DNA of 64,000 nt from positions 74,145 to 138,144 of the forward strand of contig NZ_JBHTAA010000015.1 of the NCBI RefSeq assembly GCF_042663225.1, read 5' to 3'. The first letter of the stretch is position 1. Each line of letters starts with the position of its first letter. Both the position numbers and the translations under genes were made by a program. Below, in pieces: positions 45,381 to 54,074 of the stretch. The notes beneath the pieces are model-generated. The model was given only the letters and a program-made list of their open reading frames with translations. It was not told where the DNA came from and made no database searches. Source of the stretch: Haloferax namakaokahaiae. Lineage in GTDB: Archaea > Halobacteriota > Halobacteria > Halobacteriales > Haloferacaceae.

Positions 45381-46168
45381 CCGCCGCCACGCTTCGGGAG
45401 GTCACTTTCTCCTACGGCGACACGCCGGTCATCGAGGGCGTGTCTCTCGACGTGGAAGAAGGCGAGTTTCTCGGACTCGTCGGACCGAACGGGTCGGGAA
45501 AGAGTACGCTCCTCCGACTGCTTCTCGGGTTACAACGCCCGGATAGCGGGGAGGTACGACTGTTCGGCGAGCACGCCCACGCCTTCGCCGACGGCGAGCG
45601 AATCGCCTACCTCGCACAGGACGTGACAGACACGGCCCGCGATATGCCGATTACCGTTCGGGAAGTGGTTCGAATGGGTCGATATCCGCGGAACCTATTC
45701 GGGAGATTCACCCGCGCAGACCGGCGTGCTGTCGGTACCGCACTCGACCGTGTCGGGGTCGCCCACCTCTCGGACCGTCGAATCGGATCACTCTCCGGTG
45801 GCCAACGCCAGCGGGTGTTCGTCGCGCGGGCCCTCGCCGCGGAGGCTGACCTCCTCGCGCTCGACGAACCGACCGTGGCGCTCGATTCGGAGTCACGAGA
45901 CTCGTTTTACGACCTGCTCGCCGACCTCAACGAGCGCGGACTCACTATCATCCTGGTCGAACACGATATCGGCCTCGTCACCGCCCGTGCCTCGCGTATC
46001 GCGTGTCTCAACAAGCGACTGTTCTTCCACGGCGAGACCGACGAGTTCGCCGAGAGCGACGCACTCGACGACGCGTACGGTGCGAACTACCGACTTCTCG
46101 ACCACACGCATCACGCGCATCACGACCCGACCGCAGACGGTGACGACTCGCTGGAGGGCGACTCGTGA
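45377..46168 (+). CDS. znuC: Zinc ABC transporter ATP-binding protein (ZnuC-like)
   Basis: A 263-residue ABC ATPase from the ATG at 45377, overlapping the znuA stop (ATGA). Walker A is GPNGSGKST, the signature is LSGGQRQRVFVAR, Walker B is LLALDEPTVALD, and the switch His is in LVEHDIG. A His-rich tail (DHTHHAHHDPTAD) suggests metal sensing or binding. It powers zinc uptake with ZnuA and ZnuB. The longer frame from 45296 lies inside znuA and is not used. Confidence 0.92.
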   Translation: MTAATLREVTFSYGDTPVIEGVSLDVEEGEFLGLVGPNGSGKSTLLRLLLGLQRPDSGEVRLFGEHAHAFADGERIAYLAQDVTDTARDMPITVREVVRMGRYPRNLFGRFTRADRRAVGTALDRVGVAHLSDRRIGSLSGGQRQRVFVARALAAEADLLALDEPTVALDSESRDSFYDLLADLNERGLTIILVEHDIGLVTARASRIACLNKRLFFHGETDEFAESDALDDAYGANYRLLDHTHHAHHDPTADGDDSLEGDS

Positions 46169-47136
46169 CCGGAGAACCGCTCTTGATGCTGGCGGGCGAT
46201 ATCGGGATGCCGCTGTTCTTCGTTGACCCGCTCACAGGACTCTTCGATTGGTTCTTACGTGTCGTCGTCGGAGAGGGATTCTCGTTGCTCGCCGAGGCGA
46301 CCGGTCTCGAATTCCTCGACTACCCGTACATGCAACGGGCGTACCTCTCGGTTCTCTGTATCGCTCTCGTCGGCCCCCTCGTCGGGTCGTTTCTCGTCTA
46401 TCGTGACCTCTCGATGGTCGGCGATACGCTCGCTCACACCGCCTTCGCCGGGGTAGCAGTCGCACTGTTCCTCGACGCCACCTTCGACGTTGTCGTCTCA
46501 CCCCTGCTCGGAGCACTGGTCGTCGCCGTCGTCGCGGCATTGCTCGTCCAGGTACTCATAGAGTTCACCGATACCCGCAGCGACGCCGTGCTTGCGATGG
46601 TTCTCACCGGCGGGTTCGCGCTCGGAAGCGTCCTCATCTCGATAACTGGCGGGGGTATCTCGGTCGGCATCAATCAGTATCTCTTCGGGTCGCTCGCAAC
46701 TGTCTCGCGCGGCGACGTTGGCCTGCTCGTCGGCATGACGCTCGTCGTTCTCGCCGCCGTCGTGGTCATCTATCGCCCCCTCCTGTACGTCACGTTCGAC
46801 GAAGTCGCGGCGCTCGCGTCTGGAATCCGCGTCCGGGCCGTGAACACGTTACTCTCGGTGCTGACGGCGTTCGTCGTCGTGAGTGCCATGCGAATCATGG
46901 GTGTGATTCTCGTCGCGGCGCTCCTCGTCGTCCCAGTTATCACCGCCGCCGGATTGAGTAGGAGTTACAAGCAGTCGCTCGCCGTCGCTGTCCTCGCCGC
47001 TGAAGTCGCTGGTGTGGTCGGCGTCTCGCTCGCGTACGTGTACGGGCTCGCCGCCGGGGGTTCGATCGTCCTCGTCACGATAGGGGGCTTTCTGTCGGTC
47101 ACTGTTGCGACGTCGTTGGGGGTGTACCGTTCGTGA
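46165..47136 (+). CDS. znuB: Zinc ABC transporter permease (ZnuB-like)
   Basis: A 323-residue permease with a GTG start at 46165, overlapping the znuC stop (GTGA). About eight to nine hydrophobic helices; family landmarks are YRDLSMVGDTLAHTAFAGVA and a cytoplasmic loop with DEVAALASGIRVRAVN, the ATPase contact region. An N-terminal amphipathic stretch before the first permease helix is longer than in E. coli ZnuB. It is the last gene of the znuACB operon. Confidence 0.9.
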   Translation: MTGEPLLMLAGDIGMPLFFVDPLTGLFDWFLRVVVGEGFSLLAEATGLEFLDYPYMQRAYLSVLCIALVGPLVGSFLVYRDLSMVGDTLAHTAFAGVAVALFLDATFDVVVSPLLGALVVAVVAALLVQVLIEFTDTRSDAVLAMVLTGGFALGSVLISITGGGISVGINQYLFGSLATVSRGDVGLLVGMTLVVLAAVVVIYRPLLYVTFDEVAALASGIRVRAVNTLLSVLTAFVVVSAMRIMGVILVAALLVVPVITAAGLSRSYKQSLAVAVLAAEVAGVVGVSLAYVYGLAAGGSIVLVTIGGFLSVTVATSLGVYRS

Positions 47137-47218
47137 CGGTTTTCACCACTTTGTCAAATTATACTGAAACTGCGTCGAACCACCTAGTTTAAGTATGCTA
47201 CCCGTTTGTGAGATACGC

Positions 47219-47230
47219 TTTTTATATATG
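47219..47230 (+). promoter_or_regulatory. Strong TATA-like element upstream of the transducer gene
   Basis: CTTTTTATATATGG lies about 190 bases before the transducer ATG, in a 274-base AT-rich gap. If it is used, the transcript has a long leader; a weaker TTTATC (about 47374) is nearer the start. Confidence 0.4.
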
Positions 47231-47410
47231 GTGGCTTGAATTTCATATTTTCCGTTACGTGTTTCATACCAACAGTTGGTCTCGTATCTGGCCAACTATC
47301 TTCGACATTTCTCCACTTTTACTCGGAATCACTTGGGGTTCTGGTTATTATTTTTGATACAGGTGGAAGAAACTTTATCACCGTTTCTCCGTTTTATCCC
47401 CTGTATCACA

Positions 47411-48415
47411 ATGAGTCGAGAATTCAACAATTCGAACACGTCCGACGAAGAACCAGTCACCGATGGTGGCCTCAGTCCGCAAGTGGTCACCGCTGCCGAT
47501 GCCGACGACGTACTCGACGACGTCGATGATACCAGCGATGCCACCGAAGAGATCACCGAGGCAGTCGCAGAACTCGCCGACGCATCCGAGAGTGTCGCAA
47601 TAAGTTCTCAGGAGATTAGCGACCTCGCGGACGTGCAATCGACGAACATGCACGAGGTCTCGGGGGAAGTGTCCAATCTCAGCGCGAGCGTCGAAGAGAT
47701 TGCGTCCAGTGCGACGCAGGCGAAACAGATGAGCAACAAAGCGCGAACCATCGCCACCGAGGGCCGGAGTTCTGCAGACAATGCCGCAGATGCGATGGAG
47801 ACGGTCGATACCGTCACGACGGACGTGTATGACGAAATCGTCGAACTCCGCGAGAAGGTAGACCAAATCGACGACCTCGTCGAGGTTATCACGCAAATCG
47901 CCGACCAGACGAACCTGCTTTCGCTCAACGCTTCTATCGAGGCAGCACGCGCTGGCGACGCTGGCGCTGGGTTCGCCGTCGTCGCCGACGAGGTGAAATC
48001 GCTCGCCGAGCAGTCCCAAGAGAGCGTCACCGAAATCGAGGAGATGGTCAACGACATTCAGGATACGACCGAGGAGACGGTGGAGAACATCGCCGAGGCG
48101 AACGACGAAGTTCACGAGGGACTCACCGAAGTCGATGCGGCAGTCGCGGCGCTCCGCGATATCGACGATGCGGTCAAAGAGGCCGCAAACGGGGCCGAAG
48201 AAGTCGCCCGAGCGACCGACCAACAGGCCGCGAGTACCGAAGAGGTCGCAAGTATCGTTGACGAAACCGCGCACGGTGCCGAGGAAGTCGCCTCCGAAAT
48301 CAGCAACATCGCCGCCGCGGCAGAAGAACAGACGGCGAAAATCTCGGAAGTGAACCTGCTCGTTGACCACGTCGAAGACGACGTCGAGGACCTCGAAGAC
48401 GAACTCGACGCGTAG
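47411..48415 (+). CDS. Soluble methyl-accepting-type taxis transducer
   Basis: A 334-residue, highly acidic coiled-coil protein from the ATG at 47411. It lacks transmembrane helices, HAMP and any recognisable sensor domain. Residues about 155-230 are the MCP hairpin: IADQTNLLSLNASIEAARAG and GFAVVADEVKSLAEQS, the CheA/CheW-binding tip. Flanking heptads contain many Ala/Glu pairs suited to methylation. It would signal to CheA from the cytoplasm. An upstream in-frame TTG extension (from 47276) lies in AT-rich leader DNA and is not favoured. The input signal is unknown. Confidence 0.85.
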   Translation: MSREFNNSNTSDEEPVTDGGLSPQVVTAADADDVLDDVDDTSDATEEITEAVAELADASESVAISSQEISDLADVQSTNMHEVSGEVSNLSASVEEIASSATQAKQMSNKARTIATEGRSSADNAADAMETVDTVTTDVYDEIVELREKVDQIDDLVEVITQIADQTNLLSLNASIEAARAGDAGAGFAVVADEVKSLAEQSQESVTEIEEMVNDIQDTTEETVENIAEANDEVHEGLTEVDAAVAALRDIDDAVKEAANGAEEVARATDQQAASTEEVASIVDETAHGAEEVASEISNIAAAAEEQTAKISEVNLLVDHVEDDVEDLEDELDA

Positions 48416-48469
48416 TCCATCCATCCCCGACCCGTACGTTAATCGGGCGGCAGTCCGTCGGGTCATCTA

Positions 48470-49780
48470 ATGGCGACCCGGCGAGACTCCGTGGACGTTC
48501 TCGACTCGTTCCGGCAGTTTATCGGACTCGAACGCGACGTGCTCGTCCTCTCGATTGCGATGCTCGCGTTCAGCCTCTCGTTTCAGATGACCGGGCGATA
48601 CGTCCCCGAGTATCTGCGCGTCCTCGGCGCGAGTGCGACTGTCGTCGGTCTCTACGGCAGTCTCGGAAATCTCATCGGCGCGCTGTATCCGTACCCCGGC
48701 AGAGCACTCTCCGACCGCCTCGGCTCTCGGCTCTCGTTGACGCTCTTCGGGACGGTTTCGACCGCGGGCTTCTTGTTTTGGTTTCTCGCTCCGCTGATTC
48801 CGCAGGTGGCAGTCGCCGGCGTCTCACTCGAACCGTGGATTTGGATCTTCCTCGGTCTGTTTCTCACGCAGGCGTGGCAGTCGTTTGGACTGGGTGCGAC
48901 GTTCGCCATCGTCAAGCAGAGCGTCGAACCGAGTCAGTTGGCGATGGGCTTTGCGAGCACCGAAATATTCCGTCGAATCGGCTTCTTGCTCGGTCCGCTC
49001 ATCGCCGCGGCGCTCCTCACCCTCACGGCGACGTTCGTCACCGGGTTCCAGTACATCCTCGTCGTCGCCGCGGCGTTCGGTCTCGCCGCAACCGTGGCAC
49101 AGCATTTCCTCTACGACGCCAGTGAAGACTCACTCGGTAAGTCGTTCGAGGGAATCTCACAGATACGAGACGACCTCCAGTCGCTCCCATCGACGTTGCG
49201 ACCACTCCTCCTCGCCGACACGCTCATTCGATTCGCCAACGGCATGGTGTACGTCTTCTTCGTCATCGTCGTCACGGAGTTCCTCCGCGTCGGTTTCACG
49301 GGGTTCGGGGTGTCACTCCGCCCCGACGCGTTCTTCGGCGTCTTGCTCTCCGTCGAGATGGTCGTCGCCATCGTCACCAAACTCCCGGTCTCGAAACTCG
49401 CAGAACGAACCGGTCTCAAACCGGTCGTCGGTCTCGGCTTTCTGGTCTACGCAGTCTTCCCCGTGCTTCTCATCAGCGCGCCCGACAACCAGTGGGCGCT
49501 CGTCGCGCTGTTCGCGTTCTCGGGACTCCGATTCGCCGGGCTACCGGCCCACAAGGCGCTCATCGTCGGTCCCGCGGAACGGGACGCGGGCGGGCGTGTG
49601 ACGGGAACCTACTACCTCGTTCGCAACACGGTCGTCATCCCGAGTGCTGCACTCGGTGGCTGGCTCTACGCACAGAACCCGTCGCTCGCGTTCGCCGTCG
49701 CATCCGCGATTGGGCTCGTCGGTGTCGCCTACTTCGCGCTTCGAGGCGAGGAGTTCGAAGCGTACGCCGGCGGTGTCTGA
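48470..49780 (+). CDS. Major facilitator superfamily transporter
   Basis: A 436-residue protein with about 12 hydrophobic helices in two halves. Between helices 2 and 3 it has LIGALYPYPGRALSDRLGSR, the MFS G..SDR loop with the conserved Asp-Arg. The middle cytoplasmic loop (DASEDSLGKSFEGISQIRDD) separates the halves. Substrate is unknown; drug or metabolite efflux are common for this type. It stands alone between the transducer and the F420/NADP reductase genes. Confidence 0.85.
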   Translation: MATRRDSVDVLDSFRQFIGLERDVLVLSIAMLAFSLSFQMTGRYVPEYLRVLGASATVVGLYGSLGNLIGALYPYPGRALSDRLGSRLSLTLFGTVSTAGFLFWFLAPLIPQVAVAGVSLEPWIWIFLGLFLTQAWQSFGLGATFAIVKQSVEPSQLAMGFASTEIFRRIGFLLGPLIAAALLTLTATFVTGFQYILVVAAAFGLAATVAQHFLYDASEDSLGKSFEGISQIRDDLQSLPSTLRPLLLADTLIRFANGMVYVFFVIVVTEFLRVGFTGFGVSLRPDAFFGVLLSVEMVVAIVTKLPVSKLAERTGLKPVVGLGFLVYAVFPVLLISAPDNQWALVALFAFSGLRFAGLPAHKALIVGPAERDAGGRVTGTYYLVRNTVVIPSAALGGWLYAQNPSLAFAVASAIGLVGVAYFALRGEEFEAYAGGV

Positions 49781-49837
49781 ACGAGCGGGTGATGTCAGCC
49801 ATAAAAGATTAATCGCCCGGGACGCGAACGATAGTTC

Positions 49838-50476
49838 ATGAAAATTGGGGTAGTCGGCGCTGGACGACTCGGTGGCACCGTCGCGCAACTGCTGGTCGAA
49901 GCGGGACACGAGGTCGCCATCGCAAATCGGAGCGGGCCGCAGTCGCTCGACGACCTGTCCGAGATGCTCGGCCCGCGACTCCACCCCGCCGAACCTGACA
50001 CAGCAGTCGAGTTCGGACACGTCGTTTTTCTCGCTATCCCCTTCCGAAACCGCGGGTCGCTCCCCGATGCCTCGCTCTTCGAGGGAAAAATCGTCGTCGA
50101 TGCGATGAACCCGTACACCGACGACTTTCACGTCATCGACCTCGGCGAAGACACGTCGTCGGAACTGGTCGCTCGACAACTCCCGGCGGCGCGGGTCGTC
50201 AAAGCGTTCAACACGATGTACTGGGAGACGATACGGGACTTCGGCCATCCAGACCTCCCCGAGAGCGAACGCTTCGCCCTCTTCGTCGCCGGTGACGACG
50301 ACGAGGCTAAAGGCGTCGTCTCCGACCTCGTTCGAGAACTCGGTTTCGGGCCGGTCGATGCCGGGCAGTTAGAGTCTGGTGGACGACTCATGGAACCCGG
50401 TGGACCACTGTACTCTCGGGAGTTTTCTACTCCCGACGCCCGTGATGCGGTCGCAAAACTTCGACCCCTGTGGTAG
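49838..50476 (+). CDS. NADPH-dependent F420 reductase-like protein
   Basis: A 212-residue protein with an N-terminal Rossmann motif (MKIGVVGAGRLGGTVAQLLV) and HEVAIANRSGP, where the NR pattern suggests preference for NADP. FLAIPFRNR and VVDAMNPY match the Fno/NADP-oxidoreductase family that transfers hydride between F420 and NADP; haloarchaea use F420. Related family members are STEAP-like or unknown reductases, so the exact substrate is uncertain. Single gene with its own promoter (TTAATCG near 49810). Confidence 0.78.
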   Translation: MKIGVVGAGRLGGTVAQLLVEAGHEVAIANRSGPQSLDDLSEMLGPRLHPAEPDTAVEFGHVVFLAIPFRNRGSLPDASLFEGKIVVDAMNPYTDDFHVIDLGEDTSSELVARQLPAARVVKAFNTMYWETIRDFGHPDLPESERFALFVAGDDDEAKGVVSDLVRELGFGPVDAGQLESGGRLMEPGGPLYSREFSTPDARDAVAKLRPLW

Positions 50477-50617
50477 GGACATCGACCGAGTTGGTCGTTT
50501 CTCGCGTGCCCAATACTCACGTCCCTGAGTCCCCAACATTCACGAGTTACAGACACTCACGTACTACTACTGTTCACAAATAGCATGGATTTAAGAAGAG
50601 TGAGTTCGCACGGTGGT

Positions 50618-50947
50618 ATGTTTACTATGATGGCACGGACCGAATCGAGAATTCAGTCTAGTATTGAATACGATTCTGACACGGGAACCTACCGGGCGAC
50701 GCTCGACGACGACGACCCGATAGCGACGAGTCTTGTACTATGTCTTGCACGCATCAAGAACATCACCCCGACCCAACTGCCGCCACTCGCTCGAACTATC
50801 GACCCCGATGCGCTCGAAGCGATTTTCGCCGACGCACAGAATGCGACGCTGTCTTTTTCTTACGCTGGCTTCGATGTCACCATCGATTCTACCGTCACAC
50901 TCGAACTTCGACCGCACGGTGAACACGCACCCCCCGAGTGGAACTAA
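50618..50947 (+). CDS. HalOD1 output-domain protein
   Basis: About 109 residues from the ATG at 50618 (MFTMMARTES); the ATGs at 50627 and 50630 are also possible. TTTAAGA about 28 bases upstream of 50618 fits a leaderless start. The domain is the haloarchaea-specific HalOD1 output domain: YDSDTGTYRATL, then ATSLVLCLARIKNITPTQLP and a C-terminal beta hairpin. It is thought to act in regulation, often fused to response-regulator receivers; here it stands alone. Target unknown. Confidence 0.82.
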   Translation: MFTMMARTESRIQSSIEYDSDTGTYRATLDDDDPIATSLVLCLARIKNITPTQLPPLARTIDPDALEAIFADAQNATLSFSYAGFDVTIDSTVTLELRPHGEHAPPEWN

Positions 50948-51073
50948 CCCGACACTCGTTCTCTCCACCCCAGTTCAGTCCCCCGGTTAGCTCGCCGAGT
51001 AATGACTCCCTGATTCGATTTTGTCGGCAGTAGGAAACATATACCAAAACATCCTCTTTACGTCTCGTGTGAT

Positions 51074-52399
51074 ATGTTCGGAACGAGTGGAATCCGGGGT
51101 CCAGTCGGCGAGACTGTGACCGCCGAACTAGCCCTTCGTATTGGTCGCGCTGTCGGGTGCGACGCACAGACTGTGGTTGTGGGACAGGATGCACGACTCA
51201 GCGGCGACGTCCTCGCAGATGCCGTGAGTGCCGGTGTCAGAGAGTGCGGTGCCGACGTGATTCGAATCGGCGTCACCTCCACCCCGACGATTGCTCGAAC
51301 GGTGGGGTGGATGGGTGCGGATGCGGGTATCGGTATCACGGCGTCCCACAATCCCGCCTCAGATAACGGCTTGAAGCTCTGGACGCCGAGCGGCCGCGCC
51401 TTCGACCGGTCGCAGACGCGCGAAATCGTCCATCGGCTCAACCGCGACGAGATATCGCTCGTCGGCTGGGACGAACTCGGCGAAGAACGCGAGTGGCCCG
51501 ACGCCTCCGCTCGCCACGTCGATCACCTCGTCTCCTCGTTCGACGACCTCGAAGACGTCTCGATTGCGTTCGACCTCGGCAACGGAACGGGCCGCGTCTC
51601 GGTCGATGCGCTCTACGAACTCGGCGCGACGGTCAACACTATCGACGGCCAACGAGACGGTCGGTTCCCCGCCCGAAAGAGCGAACCCAACGCCGAGACG
51701 CTGGTCGCACTGCAGAAGGTCGTTCCCGCACTCGGTGTCGATGTCGGACTGGCCCACGACGGCGACTCCGACCGATTGGTCGCCGTTGACGAGACCGGGT
51801 CGTACATCCCCGGCGACTACCTCCTCGCACTGTTCGCCCGCGACGCAGTGACGAACGGTTCGTCGGTCGCCGTTCCTATCGATACCAGTCTCCTCGTCCA
51901 GGACGTGGTCGAGGCGGCGGGTGGGTCGGTCAGCTACACCCCCGTCGGCGACGTGTACGTCGCAGAGAAGGTCTCGAAACAGGGGTTCGTCTTCGGCGGC
52001 GAACCGTCCGGCGCGTGGATTTGGCCGGACGAGACGCTCGCCCCCGACGGCCACTACGCGGCGCTCAAACTCGCCTCGCTCGTCGAACGAGACGGTACGC
52101 TCTCCGAGCAAATCGCCTCACTCAACGGCGACGAGTACACGACTCGCCGAAAGAGCATCCCGTTCGACGACAAGACCCAAGCGATGAACCGTATCGCCTG
52201 CACGATTCATTCGGAATACGACAACGTCAACACCATCGACGGAATCCGCGTCGATACCGACGACGGGTGGTTCCTCGTCCGGGCCAGCGGGACGGAACCG
52301 CTCATCCGCGTGACCGCGGAAGCGCGCGACGAAGCGACCGCGGACCGCCTCTTCGACGATATCGTCACCCTCGTCGAGGGCGAGCGAGTCGCCGCCTGA
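51074..52399 (+). CDS. glmM: Phosphoglucosamine/phosphomanno-mutase (GlmM family)
   Basis: A 441-residue alpha-D-phosphohexomutase. MFGTSGIRGPVGE at the N-terminus, the phosphoserine loop GITASHNPASDN (Ser91), the metal loop AHDGDSDRLVAVD, the sugar-binding GGEPSGAWIW, and the phosphate-binding RASGTEPLIRV are all present. It interconverts glucosamine-6-P and -1-P (or mannose/glucose phosphates), feeding UDP-GlcNAc, the starting material of the Wbp-like pathway at 11.8-16.9 kb. Which sugar it prefers cannot be fixed by eye. Complete, normal length. Confidence 0.88.
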   Translation: MFGTSGIRGPVGETVTAELALRIGRAVGCDAQTVVVGQDARLSGDVLADAVSAGVRECGADVIRIGVTSTPTIARTVGWMGADAGIGITASHNPASDNGLKLWTPSGRAFDRSQTREIVHRLNRDEISLVGWDELGEEREWPDASARHVDHLVSSFDDLEDVSIAFDLGNGTGRVSVDALYELGATVNTIDGQRDGRFPARKSEPNAETLVALQKVVPALGVDVGLAHDGDSDRLVAVDETGSYIPGDYLLALFARDAVTNGSSVAVPIDTSLLVQDVVEAAGGSVSYTPVGDVYVAEKVSKQGFVFGGEPSGAWIWPDETLAPDGHYAALKLASLVERDGTLSEQIASLNGDEYTTRRKSIPFDDKTQAMNRIACTIHSEYDNVNTIDGIRVDTDDGWFLVRASGTEPLIRVTAEARDEATADRLFDDIVTLVEGERVAA

Positions 52400-52562
52400 C
52401 CGTTCGGCAACCTCCACGCGACTCGTTCCTCGGTTTCGCTTTTCTCGACGCCGTGAATTCCGTCTCTCTGCCCGTCAAACTGCTGTAGTCTACGTCTCGA
52501 ACGACGACTGCGAGTTGTGATAGTTTACATACGGTGACGGCTGAGTTCGAAGTGAGACCCCG

Positions 52563-53171
52563 ATGCCACACGACCCTTCCGACGAGTCTTCGCCGGCACC
52601 GATGGCCACCCGTCGGTCGTTCACGACCGCACTCTCCGGGACGGCCCTCGCCGCCCTCGCGGGGTGTATCGGAACGCGCCAGTCCGAATCTGTCCCCGAC
52701 CCCATCGACCTCGGTGGCGAGAAGACGGACGACCAGGGGGGGATGGTTATCGGACTACACGCGGGGCCGAACGGGCAGATTTTCTACCGCGACAACGCGC
52801 CGAAGGGCCACGGAAACCCGGCGTGGTTCCACACGCTCAGCATGGGACTGTTCCCCTACTACTTCGAGCACGAACGGATGGGGTGGACCGCCGAAGTCGT
52901 CTACGTCACCGACTACTCCACCGTGGATTACGAACTCACAGAAGAGGACGGCCGACTCTCGATTTCGACCCACACGGCGGCCGAGACGTTCGGGGATGCG
53001 ACTATGATGACGTACGTCGTCGATAGCGAGGTCCTCGGCGGAATGGGAGCGGAGTTGATTCCGTTCTCCGATACGGCGGATGCCGAAGCGTTCGCCAGCG
53101 AACACGAGGGCGACACCGTCGAATTCGACGATGTCACTCCGGAATGGCTCGACGGTTACATGCGCTCGTAG
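52563..53171 (+). CDS. NosL-like copper-binding lipoprotein
   Basis: A 202-residue protein; the ATG at 52602 (MATRRSFTTALSG) is an alternative start. A Tat signal ends in a lipobox (LAALAGC). The mature part resembles NosL: GQIFYRDNAPKGHG, VVYVTDYSTVDYELTEEDGR, and a final FASEHEGDTVEFDDVTPEWL. NosL delivers Cu to nitrous-oxide reductase, but no nos genes are in this window, so a more general copper or heme role is possible. It lies just upstream of the damaged hut region. Confidence 0.75.
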   Translation: MPHDPSDESSPAPMATRRSFTTALSGTALAALAGCIGTRQSESVPDPIDLGGEKTDDQGGMVIGLHAGPNGQIFYRDNAPKGHGNPAWFHTLSMGLFPYYFEHERMGWTAEVVYVTDYSTVDYELTEEDGRLSISTHTAAETFGDATMMTYVVDSEVLGGMGAELIPFSDTADAEAFASEHEGDTVEFDDVTPEWLDGYMRS

Positions 53172-53282
53172 TCGAGAACTGTGGCAGTGCCACAGCGGGG
53201 CAAGTGCCCGGCGGGAACTGTCCTCGCCAGCGGTCGCTGGTGAGTTCGGGGTGTCCAGAAAAGTACGTGGGAGCGTCGTTTC

Positions 53283-53510
53283 TCAGAAACTGCTGTCCGG
53301 AACGCGCACACCATCGACGTACACTGTGACGGCGTCACTGGATTGGAAGTTCGTGATGTCGCCAGCGAAGCGGTAGCTTCGGGACTCTTTCACGACTGCG
53401 CCCTCCGCGGCGGGACCGAGTACACCGACGGTGCTGAGTCCCCCGTTCGAGGTCAGCGGGGAGATGTGACCATCGACGGTCACCTCGAACGTCGAGGGAG
53501 TGCCGGTCCC
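53283..53510 (-). pseudogene. C-terminal remnant of a haloarchaeal surface protein
   Basis: Reading leftwards, about 75 codons (GTGTPSTFEVTVDGHISPL ... AVTVYVDGVRV, stop at 53283) encode a beta domain. It resembles the C-terminal module of the gene at 1-1248: YEFTVDG matches FEVTVDG, and the Y.F.G..T.F......TV.V.G pattern is shared. No start or upstream domain exists: to the right of about 53511 the sequence is hutG on the opposite strand. The frame stays open to 54044 only as antisense of hutG. It is therefore a tail without its gene. Confidence 0.7.
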
Positions 53511-54074
53511 GGCGACAACTCGCTCACTGTGGCTAACGTCCGCCCGCTTCTGGACCGAGACGCGTCGGTCGGCGTGGTGAGTTTCGACGCGCATCTCGAC
53601 TGCCGCGAACCGACTGACGGTCCGTCCAGTGGCACGCCCTATCACCAACTGTTCGACGACGGATTGGACCGACTCGCCGTCGTCGGCGCGCGCCACTTCG
53701 AAACCTCGACGGCGTACGCCGACTACCTCGGCGAGCAAGGCGGCGTCATCTTCACGGCCGAAGAAGTCGGCCGCGACGCCGACCAGACGATAGACTTCGC
53801 GCTCGACTCGCTCACCGGGTGCGACTACGTCTTCGTCAGTCTGGACGTGGACGTTCTCGATGAGACTGCCGCACCGGGCGTGAGCGCCCCGACGCCGGGC
53901 GGTATCTCGACGCGCGAACTGTTCTCGATGCTCCGGCGCGTCGCGGCCGACCCGCGAGTCGTCGGCTTCGAAGTCGTCGAATGCGCGCCGCCACTCGACC
54001 ACGACGGGCGAACCGTCCGCGCCGCCGCCCGTGCGATTGCCCACGCGCTCTCGGGGGTGAACTCGCGTGACTGA
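53511..54074 (+). pseudogene. hutG: 5'-truncated formimidoylglutamase (HutG remnant)
   Basis: About 187 codons of an arginase-family enzyme begin abruptly at GDNSLTVANVRPLL, where intact enzymes have a GG(G/D)(H/N) loop in mid-domain. SFDAHLDC (the Asp-x-His-x-Asp metal site) and SLDVDVLD (second metal site) are intact. The first third, with the N-terminal sheet and first metal-binding loop, is missing; what precedes it is surface-protein sequence of the other strand. A start at 53343 gives a 243-residue chimeric frame whose first 56 residues are antisense noise. HutG normally yields glutamate and formamide from formimidoylglutamate; this copy is unlikely to work. Confidence 0.72.

Noticed and set aside
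53511..54044. Upstream continuation of the minus-strand surface-protein tail through hutG
   Set aside because: The frame is open but is the antisense of hutG; the surface-protein likeness stops at about 53511.
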